From positions 2,378,408-2,442,407 of the forward strand of contig NZ_CP010777.1 in the NCBI RefSeq assembly GCF_001078055.1: DNA of 64,000 bases. The letters run 5' to 3'. A program made the position numbers and the translations under genes. The notes beneath the pieces are model-generated. The model did not search any database and had not been told where the DNA came from. It worked only from the letters and a program-made list of their open reading frames with translations. Position 1 is the first letter of the stretch. Each line of letters starts with the position of its first letter. The stretch comes from Rufibacter radiotolerans. Its GTDB lineage: Bacteria > Bacteroidota > Bacteroidia > Cytophagales > Hymenobacteraceae. Shown here one piece after another: positions 8,447-17,177 of this stretch.

Positions 8447-8488
8447 TCTGTTTCAGGGCCGTTTTGGTGAAAACGGCCCTGAAACAGA
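8447..8488. repeat. GTTTT-arm palindrome, copy 3
   Basis: 19-bp perfect arms (TCTGTTTCAGGGCCGTTTT) with a GGTG loop. It lies 35 nt beyond the stop of the anti-sigma gene (8524), where it could act as a terminator or 3'-end stabiliser. Confidence 0.9.
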
Positions 8489-8523
8489 AACAAGAGAAGT
8501 AGAAAAGGAGTTCTTTACCAGAG

Positions 8524-9354
8524 TTACAGGCTGGCGTTGCCCATCACATACATCTCCTCCATGGTGGGGTTCACGCTGCCGCCTTCGGGTTCCAGGGTCA
8601 CCGCGAAGGCCTGGGCCTCCTGCACTTGTTTCATGCGTTGCAAGGTAGAGTCAACAGATTTTACCAGTCCGGCATCTATTGGTTTCCCTTTAGCTAAAGC
8701 CCAGAGCTGGTATTGTTTTCCGGCCGGGGCCGCTGGCAAACTGGAGGGGTCCATGTAGACTTCTTTGGTTTCCTGGTTCCAGTACACCCGGGCCTGGGCG
8801 TCTGTGTGTTTGGGTACGCCTTTCAGTTGCACGGCCATGGTTTGCGGGTTACGCAGCATGCCCAGTTGGTTTTCAGACTGCAGACTGCGTTGCTCCAGCT
8901 GGTTTACCTGCAGGGCATATTGCCGCACCGATTGGCGGGTACTGGCCAGTTCACTACGGGTTGTGCGCAGGTTGTTGTACAGGTACACGTTGGCCGCGGC
9001 ACTGATCACCAATAAGATGACGGCTGCAATCTGCCACCACCGTTTGAGAGAGGTTTCTTCCGCTTCAGGGGTCACCATAGGCACCACGTTGGCCTCTTCA
9101 GCAGAAACAGGTTCGGTTGACGGCCCAGCTACTGAGCGTATATGTTGTATGATTCTTTCTTCTAATTCAGGCCGTGGCGCCTGGGCATGGATCAAGGCAT
9201 AGGCCTCCATAGACCGCAGGCAATCTTCCAGGGCGATGCGCACTTCTGGGTACCGCGCGGCCATGTCCTCCACCTCCCGGCTTTCCTGATGGGTGAGTCC
9301 ACCGGCTGCGTACAGTTCCAGTACTCCTGAATCAATATACTCCTGTGTATTCAA
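8524..9354 (-). CDS. RskA-type anti-sigma factor
   Basis: 276 residues. The N-terminal cytoplasmic part (SGVLELYAAGGLTHQESREVEDM) is an anti-sigma domain, with one membrane segment at about 106-126 (IAAVILLVISAAANVYLY). The periplasmic part has AGKQYQLWALAKGKPIDAG and FAVTLEPEGG, hallmark blocks of the RskA C-terminal domain. Such proteins hold their partner ECF sigma factor at the membrane until a signal triggers release, often by proteolysis. The partner is the sigma gene directly upstream, only 2 nt away, so both are co-transcribed. The signal is unknown. Confidence 0.9.
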   Translation of the reverse strand: MNTQEYIDSGVLELYAAGGLTHQESREVEDMAARYPEVRIALEDCLRSMEAYALIHAQAPRPELEERIIQHIRSVAGPSTEPVSAEEANVVPMVTPEAEETSLKRWWQIAAVILLVISAAANVYLYNNLRTTRSELASTRQSVRQYALQVNQLEQRSLQSENQLGMLRNPQTMAVQLKGVPKHTDAQARVYWNQETKEVYMDPSSLPAAPAGKQYQLWALAKGKPIDAGLVKSVDSTLQRMKQVQEAQAFAVTLEPEGGSVNPTMEEMYVMGNASL

Positions 9355-9356
9355 CT

Positions 9357-9905
9357 CTATTTAATTAATTTGCTCAAAAACTTGATGGCATTGCGGGCCC
9401 GGGTTTTCACGGTGCCCAGGGGTATTTGCAATTCATCTGCCACCTCACTTTGGGTATAGCCGTTAAAGTACATCAAATCTATGATTACTTTTTGATCTGG
9501 GCTTAAATGTTCCGTCATTTCCTGGATACCTATATGGTCTGGTCTGATCCCATCTGCACTTACCATGTGCGAGGTGACCGTGTTTTCCATGGGTTGTGTT
9601 CTGGAACTTACGCGATATTGCTTTGAGCGGATTTTGTCAATGGCCAGATTTCGGGAGATATTGAGCATCCAGGTAAATAGCCTGCCCTTTTGCTCATCAT
9701 AGGTAGGAAAAGCAGACCAGATCTTCACGAAGCTCTCCTGTAAAACGTCTTCGGCCACTTCTTCCTGCTTGACAATGCGCAGGATTACGCCGTATAAGGC
9801 AGCAGAATAGTTTCTATAAAGAAGCGTAATGGCCCGCTGGTCCTGGGCCCTAAGCTGGGCTACCAGCGCTTCTTCAGATGAATTGTGTAAAGTTGTATCC
9901 AACAA
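9357..9905 (-). CDS. ECF RNA polymerase sigma factor (SigK-like)
   Basis: 182 residues with region 2 (YRNYSAALYGVILRIVKQEEVAEDVLQESFVKIW) and region 4 (LSPDQKVIIDLMYFNGYTQSEVADELQIPLGTVKTRARNA) of a group 4 sigma factor. No ATG is available: two adjacent TTG codons (9903-9905 and 9900-9902) are the only plausible starts before an upstream stop, so poor initiation may keep the level low. It is followed 2 nt later by its RskA-type anti-sigma factor. The family usually regulates its own operon; I could not identify a convincing promoter upstream. Confidence 0.9.
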   Translation of the reverse strand: MLDTTLHNSSEEALVAQLRAQDQRAITLLYRNYSAALYGVILRIVKQEEVAEDVLQESFVKIWSAFPTYDEQKGRLFTWMLNISRNLAIDKIRSKQYRVSSRTQPMENTVTSHMVSADGIRPDHIGIQEMTEHLSPDQKVIIDLMYFNGYTQSEVADELQIPLGTVKTRARNAIKFLSKLIK

Positions 9906-10124
9906 ATATAAAGCGTTATGCCAACCAGTGAGGGGGTTGACGGTGTAGACTAAGCAGGGGCTAGAAACAAGTCATGCCTTACATTTTCAAACAACATGGC
10001 AAAGATGAGAATGTTTAAAGAAGAAACGGCATTGTTTGTAGACAAACTGCGTATTACTACGGAAAGAACACCCTCTTGTTACCAGCCAGGCCTAAAGTAA
10101 TCATAAATAAAAAACCAATTTAAA

Positions 10125-11504
10125 ATGCCTATCCAAACGCTAAACCCCTATACCAACAAAGTAGAGAAAACCTTTGAGCCGGCCACGGCCCAAGAAATAG
10201 AGGCTATGCTCCAGAATGCGGCTTCCACCTTTGAAACATGGCGCGCCACTTCCTTTGAGGAACGCAGCGCCCTCATGCAAAAGGCCGGCGATGAACTGGC
10301 GGGAAATACAGAGCACTACGCTCGCATCATCTCCCTGGAAATGGGTAAGCCCCTGAAGCAGTCCAAAGGCGAGATACAGAAATGCGCCAAGGTCTGCCAC
10401 TACTACGCCCACCACGCCCAGGAATTCCTGAAAGATGAACTAATCCCCACCGGGGCCCTGCGCAGCTTCATCTCGTTTGAGCCGCTGGGGCCGGTGCTGG
10501 CGGTCATGCCCTGGAACTTCCCGTTCTGGCAGGTATTCCGGTTTGCCGCCCCTGCCCTCATGGCCGGAAACGTAGGCTTGCTCAAACATGCCTCCAACGT
10601 ACCCCTCTGCTCTTTAGCCATTCAGGAAGTATTTCAAAAAGCCGGCTTTCCTTTGGGTTGCTTTCAGTCTTTATTAATAGACTCTAAGGACGTGGAGCAA
10701 ATTATCAAAGACGAACGCGTGAAAGCCGTGACCCTGACGGGCAGCGAGGCCGCCGGCGCCAAGGTGGCCTCTGTGGCCGGGCAGGAAATCAAAAAGACAG
10801 TATTGGAATTGGGCGGCTCTGATGCGTTTATTGTCTTAGCCGATGCAGACGTAGAATCTGTGGCCCAGAAGGCGGCTCAGGCGCGGCTCATCAATTCCGG
10901 CCAAAGCTGCATTGCCGCCAAACGCTTTATCCTGGAAGAGCCCATTGCCGAGGCATTTCTGGCCTCTTTTTCCCAAAACCTGCAAAAACTGCGCACGGGC
11001 AATCCCCTGGAGGACGAAGACATAGACTATGGCCCGCTGGCCCGCGTGGACCTGGCCCAGGAACTTACCGAGCAGGTGAAACGCTCAGTAAAGGCTGGCG
11101 CCAAACTGTACCTTAAAGGCGGCCAGCCCGACCATGACAAAGCCCTGTTTCACCCGGCTATTCTCACCGAAATAAAGCCCGGCAACCCGGCTTATGAAGA
11201 AGAGTTCTTCGGGCCTGTGGCACTGGTGTTTGTGGCCAAAGATGCCGAAGACGCCGTCCGGATTGCCAATGATTCTCCCTTTGGTCTGGGAGGTTCCATC
11301 TGGACCAATGACATCCAGCGGGGGCAGGAGCTGGCCAGAAAAGTAGAGGCCGGCGCTGTTTTTGTGAACGCTATCGTGGCCTCAGACCCGGCCCTTCCCT
11401 TTGGGGGCGTGAAAAAATCCGGCTACGGCCGCGAGTTGTCTTATTTGGGCATCAGGGAATTTTTGAACCAGAAGACCATCTGGGTGAGCGAGCCTCAGGC
11501 GTAA
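10125..11504 (+). CDS. NAD(P)-dependent aldehyde dehydrogenase, succinate-semialdehyde dehydrogenase type
   Basis: 459 residues. The catalytic pair is visible: Glu228 in LELGGSDAF and Cys262 in NSGQSCIAAKR. The Rossmann part includes MPWNFPFWQVFRFAAPAL. The short length and these blocks match the YneI/Sad-type succinate-semialdehyde dehydrogenases, which feed 4-aminobutyrate carbon into the TCA cycle. It is a single gene with no 4-aminobutyrate transaminase nearby, so the true aldehyde could differ. Its 3' end overlaps the converging DUF218 gene by 10 nt. Confidence 0.88.
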   Translation: MPIQTLNPYTNKVEKTFEPATAQEIEAMLQNAASTFETWRATSFEERSALMQKAGDELAGNTEHYARIISLEMGKPLKQSKGEIQKCAKVCHYYAHHAQEFLKDELIPTGALRSFISFEPLGPVLAVMPWNFPFWQVFRFAAPALMAGNVGLLKHASNVPLCSLAIQEVFQKAGFPLGCFQSLLIDSKDVEQIIKDERVKAVTLTGSEAAGAKVASVAGQEIKKTVLELGGSDAFIVLADADVESVAQKAAQARLINSGQSCIAAKRFILEEPIAEAFLASFSQNLQKLRTGNPLEDEDIDYGPLARVDLAQELTEQVKRSVKAGAKLYLKGGQPDHDKALFHPAILTEIKPGNPAYEEEFFGPVALVFVAKDAEDAVRIANDSPFGLGGSIWTNDIQRGQELARKVEAGAVFVNAIVASDPALPFGGVKKSGYGRELSYLGIREFLNQKTIWVSEPQA

Positions 11505-12259
11505 CCCAGCAGTTTGTAGGTAATGTAGCCCACCCATTCATGAATGAGGTGTGACCATTTCCAGAGGGATTCGGGGTCAGGAATCACAAAATCATCCAGG
11601 TGAAAGGAACGGTCGTGGGTATGGAAATCGGCGGGAAACGTACTAAACGCCAGGCCCACCTTTTCAAAGCAGCCCTGGGCGCGGCGCATGTGAAAGGCAG
11701 AGGTGACGAGCAATAATTTTTTTAGCTCAGGATGCTGCTGGAGGAGTTCTTTGGTGTACGTAGCGTTCTCGCGGGTATTACGGCTGCGCTCTTCCAGCAG
11801 AATATCTTGGGCGGGCACCCCTGCATATAACGCAGTCTGCTGTAGGTTACTGGCTTCTGTTCTGGCTACCTGTTTCAACGCGCCAGACCCGCCGGTGATG
11901 ATGATTTTCTGCACCTTCCCCATTTTGTAGAGTTGAATAGCATCCAGAATACGCTCAGACCCCTCACGGTAATGCACCCGGTCATGCGGCGATTTGTTGA
12001 CCTCCGTCACCCCCGTAAGCACAATGGCGGCATCATACGCGGGCACGTCTTTCATGAGCACCGGCTCCGGCTCCCAAGCTAGTAAGGCTTCATTGATCAG
12101 GAACGGATTGGTAAAGAAAAGCAACAAGCCAATACCAAGGGCGATGAAAATTCTCTTTTGGGGCTGTTTTCTGAAAAACAGCCCCAAAACGAAAAACGCG
12201 ATAATCCAGAGTAACGGGGAAGCCAGGTATTGCAGCAGCTTGGAAAGCAGAAAGAACAT
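11495..12259 (-). CDS. DUF218 (YdcF/ElyC-like) membrane protein
   Basis: 254 residues. Two N-terminal membrane segments (about 8-24 and 33-52) are followed by a DUF218 domain with DAAIVLTGV, IIITGGSGA, ERSRNTRENATYTKELL and LLLVTSAFHMRRA. ElyC in E. coli supports envelope and peptidoglycan precursor homeostasis; the enzymatic reaction of the family is not settled. The loop between the two membrane segments (GLFFRKQPQKR) is encoded by a copy of the dispersed palindrome (12155-12191). The 3' end overlaps the aldehyde dehydrogenase gene by 10 nt in convergent orientation. Confidence 0.85.
   Translation of the reverse strand: MFFLLSKLLQYLASPLLWIIAFFVLGLFFRKQPQKRIFIALGIGLLLFFTNPFLINEALLAWEPEPVLMKDVPAYDAAIVLTGVTEVNKSPHDRVHYREGSERILDAIQLYKMGKVQKIIITGGSGALKQVARTEASNLQQTALYAGVPAQDILLEERSRNTRENATYTKELLQQHPELKKLLLVTSAFHMRRAQGCFEKVGLAFSTFPADFHTHDRSFHLDDFVIPDPESLWKWSHLIHEWVGYITYKLLGYA
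12155..12191. repeat. GTTTT-arm palindrome inside a reading frame (copy 4)
   Basis: 15-bp perfect arms (TTTTGGGGCTGTTTT, 12156-12170 and 12175-12189) with a CTGA loop, wholly within the DUF218 coding sequence. It encodes the basic loop between two membrane segments, a place tolerant of insertion. Confidence 0.88.
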
Positions 12260-12347
12260 ATCAACTTAATAAAAACATCTTGGTCCGGCACCTAGTCTCC
12301 TCTGGTACCTGCAGAATTTCTTACGAAAAAAACTTTTTACGGAAAGG

Positions 12348-12572
12348 TTACCCAAAGAAACGCCGGATGACCCAAAGCACCAAACTCAGCAACAAACTCA
12401 CCAGCAGCATGGACGTGAGCGGCGCGTAAAACCGGAAGCCCGGCTTTTCCACCCTTATGTCGCCGGGCAGGCGGCCAAACCAATCTAACCTGGGCCCGGC
12501 CAGCCATACCACTAATCCAATCACAACAATGGCTGCGCCGATAATCACCAGATATTTACCGAGGGGTTGCAT
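12348..12572 (-). CDS. DUF2905 small membrane protein
   Basis: 74 residues with two membrane segments (about 6-25 and 52-70). Between them lies WFGRLPGDIRVEKPGFRFYAPLTSM, the signature of DUF2905. The family is widespread and of unknown function. It is the short gene between the DUF218 and topoisomerase III genes, all on the same strand; an 88-nt gap on one side and a 412-nt repeat-bearing gap on the other suggest it is transcribed alone. Confidence 0.87.
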   Translation of the reverse strand: MQPLGKYLVIIGAAIVVIGLVVWLAGPRLDWFGRLPGDIRVEKPGFRFYAPLTSMLLVSLLLSLVLWVIRRFFG

Positions 12573-12984
12573 GAAAGGGAAAGTAAGGTTAGTTTTTTAA
12601 AACTAGTTAAACTCAGGGATTAACAATTAATTCCTTTTTTCTTAATCATCAGCAGCCTCAAAAATCCTTAACAGCGCTCGTTCACCACAGACTCTCCCCT
12701 TGAGGGGAGTTAAAGGGGTGTTTACACAGGAGAGCGGATTTTGCAAATAAGCTTTATCAGATTCTGCATTTCCATTGTTTCAGGGAATTATCAGTAATAC
12801 GTGCATCTAAGAATGTAAACACCCTTCTGCGCTCCCCTCAAGGGGAGAGTCTGGATCTTCTGCGGCATTTCACATTTGCCATGCAGAGAAGACAATTCCC
12901 TAACTCTCTCCAATTAATAAAGGGTTCAGTACAACCGGACGCTTCCGCCATTAAAATTAATTTTATGCTTAATCTCGGCACTAC
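12573..12984. repeat. Intergenic region with a 40-bp inverted repeat pair
   Basis: No gene is seen. Arms 12688-12726 and 12814-12853 are near-perfect reverse complements: 22 identical outer bases, then a small variable part, then GGGTGTTTACA. Each arm holds its own small palindrome, CTCCCCTTGAGGGGAG. The spacer is about 87 nt. A related GGGGATGTTTACAAAGGAGAGC stretch occurs near 39995-40020, so this is a dispersed element. Confidence 0.85.
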
Positions 12985-15459
12985 TTAATCAAAAAGGTAC
13001 ACCACTTTATACTCCTCATTCAACTTTAAAGCGGCTTCAAACTTGTTGCCGGTTTTAGGTGAGGTGAAGCCTTTGATCTTGGGCGTTTTACCTTTCAGGA
13101 TCAAGGCCTGAATGTTGGTTTCCGATAAAGCCTTCCCGTGTATCTCAAAGGGCACCATGAATTGGCAACCTTCTCTAAAGCGGCTGCACCCGTATGCGGT
13201 CTTGCCTTTGAGCATCTGGCCCTGGCTGCATTTGGGGCAGATCAACACCACTGGTTTCTTCTCCTTCGCTTCGGCTTTCTCCGCCTGCAGTTCATGGGTG
13301 GCTGATAACGCCAAAGCGCCGTCAAACTTTTCGCCGGTGGCTTCATCCACCAGGCCTTTCACCACCGAGGTTTTGCCTTTCTTTAATAGCGCTTGTACCT
13401 GTTTCTCGGTAAGGGGCTTTCCTTTAAAGGACATAGGTAACCGGAATTGACAGCCTTCCCTGAACCGCGCGCAGCCGTAAGCCTGGCTGCCTTTCAGGAT
13501 CTTTCCGGTGCCGCAGGCAGGGCAGTTTCCTAAGGCTCCGTCCGCCGAAGCAGGTTCGTTTTTGATTTCTTTTTTGGGTTTTTCCGCTTTTTTGGCCGGC
13601 TCCTTTTCCGCGGGTTTGGCGGCAGCCTCGGTAGGCTGAATGGTCACCCGGTTGGTGTCCTGTTTTACCTCCTGCACCATTTCCCACACCAGTTGCTTGA
13701 GCTCGTGCAGGAACTCTTCACTCGCAAACTCGCCAGCCTCAATCTGCCGAAGTTTCTTTTCCCACTGCCCCGTCATTTCCGCTGATTTTAGCGTCGGGTT
13801 CCGGATGACCTGAATCAGGTCAATGCCGGTCTGGGTAGGCAGGATTTTCTTTTTTTCCTTACGGATGTAATTGCGTTTGAACAGCGTTTCAATGATGGCC
13901 GCGCGCGTGGAAGGCCGACCGATACCGTTTTCCTTGAGGGCCTCTTTCAGTTCATCATCCTCTACCTGCTTGCCGGCAGTCTCCATGGAGCGCAGCAAGG
14001 TGGCCTCCGTGTAATCCTTGGGCGGACTGGTAGCTTTGCGTTCCAGCAGCGGTTCATGAGGACCGCGCTCGCCGGCCTCAAAATGGGGTAACACGGCCAA
14101 CACTTCCTCTTCTTTTTCCTCGCCTTCGGCAGTGGGTTTGGCAGCAGGTTTTGGGGTGGCGGACAGAGGTTCTTCCGGCCCGTAGACCACGCGCCAGCCT
14201 GGGTCCAGAATCTGCTTTCCCTTGGCCCTGAATGCGTGCTGCGCCGCCTCACCGTTCACCACGGTGTTGCTCACAATACAGTCGGGGTAAAAGGCGGCAA
14301 TAAACCGTTTGGCTATCACGTCAAAGACCTTGGCCTCGGTGCCATACAGCCCGCGGGCATCTGACCCGGTGGGGATGATGGCGTGGTGATCGGTTACCTT
14401 GTTATTATTAAAGACTTTTGCCGATTTCCTGATTTTCTTGCCCAGCAGTTCCTGGGTGAGATGCTGGTAATTGTGCAGTCCGCTCAAGATGCCCGGGATT
14501 TTGGGGTATTGGTCGTCGGGTAAAAAGGTGGTGTCTACCCTAGGGTAACTCACTACCTTTTTCTCATAAAGGCTCTGCACTGTTTTAAGAGTCTCATCTG
14601 CAGACAGGCCAAACTTGTTGTTGCACTCAATCTGCAGGGAGGTAAGGTCAAAAAGGCGGGGCGAGCTCTCGGTGCCTTTCTTGGTTTCCACATCCTTCAC
14701 CTCAAACTCAGAGGGTTTGATCTGCTCCAAAATGGCCATAGCCTTTGCTTCGTCTTTGAACCGTCCCGAGGTGCTGCTGAACGTCACGTCGCGGTACACG
14801 GTCTTCAGCTCCCAGAAAGGCTCGGACTTGAAGTTCATGATCTCCAGGTGGCGGTGCACGATCATGGCCAGGGTAGGCGTCTGCACGCGGCCCAAAGAAA
14901 GCAGTTGCCGGCCCTGCGCATATTTCATAGTGAACAGGCGCGTGGCGTTAATGCCCAGCAGCCAATCGCCTATAGCGCGGCTTTTGCCGGCCTGGTACAA
15001 CTGGTCAAACTCCTTGCCCTCGCGCAGGTGCTGGAACCCCTGCCGAATGGCGTCTTCGGTGAGCGACGAAATCCAAAGGCGCTTGAACGGTTTGCGGTAT
15101 TTGGCCTGGTGCAAAACCCAGCGCTGAATCACTTCTCCTTCCTGCCCGGCATCCCCGCAGTTGATCACTTCGTCGGCTTCGTCCAGCAGTTTCTGAATGA
15201 TCTTAAACTGCTGCTCCACCCCCTTGTTGCCAATCAGTTTAATGTCAAACCGCTCGGGCAGCAAAGGTAAATCAGGGAGGTACCAGCGTTTCCAGTTGGG
15301 GTTGTAGTCATCTGGTTCGCAGAGTTGACAGAAGTGCCCAAAGGTCCAGGTCACCTGGTACCCGTTGCCCTCAAAGTAGCCGTCGCGCTTGGTTTTTGCG
15401 CCAATCACATGGGCGATTTCTCGGGCTACACTAGGTTTTTCGGCGATGCAGAGTTTCAA
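12985..15459 (-). CDS. topB: DNA topoisomerase III
   Basis: 824 residues, a type IA topoisomerase. The Toprim start is MKLCIAEKPSVAREIAHVIG, with INCGDAGQEGEV (about 99-110) holding acidic metal ligands. The catalytic Tyr305 lies in SYPRVDTTFLPDD, and GIGRPSTRAAIIETLFKRNY is typical of TopB. Two C-terminal zinc-ribbon-like repeats of about 75 residues each follow a Lys/Glu/Pro-rich linker: CPACGTGKILKGSQAYGC and CPKCSQGQMLKGKTAYGC. These TopC repeats bind DNA. The enzyme decatenates DNA by passing single strands. TopB in this phylum sits both on chromosomes and on mobile elements; no mobility genes are nearby. Confidence 0.93.
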   Translation of the reverse strand: MKLCIAEKPSVAREIAHVIGAKTKRDGYFEGNGYQVTWTFGHFCQLCEPDDYNPNWKRWYLPDLPLLPERFDIKLIGNKGVEQQFKIIQKLLDEADEVINCGDAGQEGEVIQRWVLHQAKYRKPFKRLWISSLTEDAIRQGFQHLREGKEFDQLYQAGKSRAIGDWLLGINATRLFTMKYAQGRQLLSLGRVQTPTLAMIVHRHLEIMNFKSEPFWELKTVYRDVTFSSTSGRFKDEAKAMAILEQIKPSEFEVKDVETKKGTESSPRLFDLTSLQIECNNKFGLSADETLKTVQSLYEKKVVSYPRVDTTFLPDDQYPKIPGILSGLHNYQHLTQELLGKKIRKSAKVFNNNKVTDHHAIIPTGSDARGLYGTEAKVFDVIAKRFIAAFYPDCIVSNTVVNGEAAQHAFRAKGKQILDPGWRVVYGPEEPLSATPKPAAKPTAEGEEKEEEVLAVLPHFEAGERGPHEPLLERKATSPPKDYTEATLLRSMETAGKQVEDDELKEALKENGIGRPSTRAAIIETLFKRNYIRKEKKKILPTQTGIDLIQVIRNPTLKSAEMTGQWEKKLRQIEAGEFASEEFLHELKQLVWEMVQEVKQDTNRVTIQPTEAAAKPAEKEPAKKAEKPKKEIKNEPASADGALGNCPACGTGKILKGSQAYGCARFREGCQFRLPMSFKGKPLTEKQVQALLKKGKTSVVKGLVDEATGEKFDGALALSATHELQAEKAEAKEKKPVVLICPKCSQGQMLKGKTAYGCSRFREGCQFMVPFEIHGKALSETNIQALILKGKTPKIKGFTSPKTGNKFEAALKLNEEYKVVYLFD

Positions 15460-15771
15460 GGCTATTTTGGGAAAATCAGGTCAAAAACAGAAGACAAAGA
15501 TACGCAATTCCGGCCGCTAACACTAACAAAGGGCGGCCTTACCAGATATAGGAGATTACTAATATTTTAAAAATTATCCACTACTCCACCGGTTTCCATT
15601 ACCATTTCATTATCAAACAATTACCCTTCTTATCACACTCACTAACCGCGCGCCCTCTTTTTCTTTAAATGGATTTTAGACTTAACCAAGCCAAAAGGGG
15701 CTCGTATAAACTAACCGGTGCCTTTGGTGGCATCTACATAATCCATCATTCACCTTAACTAAAAAACAACT
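15460..15771. other. Divergent promoter region between topB and the Gly/Ser/Tyr-rich gene
   Basis: 312 nt without a credible gene. It must hold both start regions. It is AT-rich around 15560-15680 and contains no hairpin or repeat that I can defend, nor a clear TTG-N19-TAnnTTTG match. Confidence 0.5.
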
Positions 15772-17073
15772 ATGAGAAATCACGAGAATTCAGGGTACGA
15801 TAATTTCAATACGTACCGCTCTGGACACGAGAACACCAATCGTAGCGAGTGGGGTAGCATGGGCAACCGTACCGAAGGGTATGGCAACAAAGATTATCAG
15901 CCTTACGGGGGCAGCGGCAACCGCGGCAACTCTGGAGACAGAACCGAAAGCCCTTATAGCAGCCACACTTCCAACTACGGCGGTAACCAATATCGCTCAG
16001 GCAACCAAGACCCATATAGATCACAAGACCAAAACAGATCCAGCATGGGAGGCCAGCAAGGCAGCACCAGCGGCTGGAGCGGCCACTCCATGCAAAACAG
16101 AGGTGGCTCTTCCAATATGGGAGGCTCTTCTTACGGCTCTGGTTCTTCCATGGGCTCAGGCTCTTCTATGCGAGGCCAGGGCAGCATGAACCAGGGAGGT
16201 TATGGCTCTTACGGGTCAGGATCATCTAGCAGTTACGGCTCTCCCCGGAGCAGCTCTGAACATTCATATGGCTATGGCCAGGGCAGCTACTCCAGCGGTG
16301 CCGGCTCTACCCCTTCTTCTAACATAGGTACTTACGGTGGCGCCCGTTCCGGCTACGCCGGATCTTCTTCTGGCATGAACCCACAAGGGGGTGCCATGGA
16401 CAGAGGCAGCGCCTACGGCAACTATGGCGGCTCTAACGACTACCGTGGTTCAGGATCAGGCTATGGCTCTTCCAGCTACGGAAGCTCACGTGGCGGACAG
16501 TCTAGCGGCTCTTCTAACTACGGCGGGTCTTATGGCCAAAGCGGTTCCCAGTATGGATCTGGTTCCGGCTCTTCCTACGGACAGTCTTCCAGAGGTGGTT
16601 CCGGAGGATATGGCATGAGCCATGACACTGGAAGAAGCGGCACGTCTAATGCCTGGGACCGTGACCGTCATAGCGGAGGCACCTCCAACATGTATGGTAC
16701 TCACAACCAAAGCAGCTACCGGGGCGGAAGCAACTGGATGAACGAGGATGACCGCGATCACGCCCGTTTCAGCCACGGCAACGCCAATGAGAACCGTTAC
16801 TCAGATGATTATGCGCATCCATCCAACATGGGCCGCGGCAGCATGAGCAGCATCCATGATGAGGATAGGTACAGCTATAACCGGGAAAACGAGAACCGTG
16901 ACCGTGAGGACGAAGGCTTTTTTGAAAGAATAGGGCACGGCATCAAAGACGCCTGGAACAGCATTGCCGGCGACGATGAAGACCGCGACGAATACGGCAA
17001 CACCCGCAGAAGTTCTTCGGCGGGCAGCCCTCCCTATAACTATGGATCAGGATCTAACAACGCAGGTTGGTAA
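15772..17073 (+). CDS. Gly/Ser/Tyr/Asn-rich low-complexity protein with a short C-terminal helix
   Basis: 433 residues. No signal peptide or membrane segment is seen. Residues about 5-290 are almost entirely G, S, Y, N, Q and R, with many SYGSG, GGSSN and SSYGSS units, a composition like prion-like domains. Residues 310-380 are richer in D, R, E, N and H. Near the end, DEGFFERIGHGIKDAWNSIAG is the only part likely to fold, as an amphipathic helix or small domain, followed by an acidic tail. I do not recognise a named family. It is a single gene with a strong bidirectional terminator. Possible roles are a stress-linked condensate-forming or hydrophilic desiccation protein; both are guesses from composition. 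The reading frame is certain because synonymous variation is extensive in the repeats. Confidence 0.8.
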   Translation: MRNHENSGYDNFNTYRSGHENTNRSEWGSMGNRTEGYGNKDYQPYGGSGNRGNSGDRTESPYSSHTSNYGGNQYRSGNQDPYRSQDQNRSSMGGQQGSTSGWSGHSMQNRGGSSNMGGSSYGSGSSMGSGSSMRGQGSMNQGGYGSYGSGSSSSYGSPRSSSEHSYGYGQGSYSSGAGSTPSSNIGTYGGARSGYAGSSSGMNPQGGAMDRGSAYGNYGGSNDYRGSGSGYGSSSYGSSRGGQSSGSSNYGGSYGQSGSQYGSGSGSSYGQSSRGGSGGYGMSHDTGRSGTSNAWDRDRHSGGTSNMYGTHNQSSYRGGSNWMNEDDRDHARFSHGNANENRYSDDYAHPSNMGRGSMSSIHDEDRYSYNRENENRDREDEGFFERIGHGIKDAWNSIAGDDEDRDEYGNTRRSSSAGSPPYNYGSGSNNAGW

Positions 17074-17084
17074 TCCTTCCAGGG

Positions 17085-17133
17085 TTTAAAAAAAGAAAGC
17101 CCCACCAAAATGGTGGGGCTTTCTTTTTTTAAA
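17085..17133. terminator. Bidirectional intrinsic terminator
   Basis: Perfect 23-bp arms (TTTAAAAAAAGAAAGCCCCACCA and complement) with a 3-nt loop, flanked by A- and T-runs on both strands. It lies between the convergent genes ending at 17073 and 17178 and would serve both. Confidence 0.92.
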
Positions 17134-17177
17134 CTAAACTAAAACTAATAAAACTAAACTAAAGGGTGATGTGAGGT

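Noticed and set aside
9896..9910. TATATTTG promoter-like box at the ECF sigma gene start
   Set aside because: It overlaps the TTG start codon, so transcription from it would begin inside the gene; probably chance.
9996..10100. 34-codon frame (MAKMRMFKEETALF...) before the aldehyde dehydrogenase gene
   Set aside because: Starts with ATG and is in a plausible gap, but there is no ribosome-binding signal, family or conservation evidence that I can cite.
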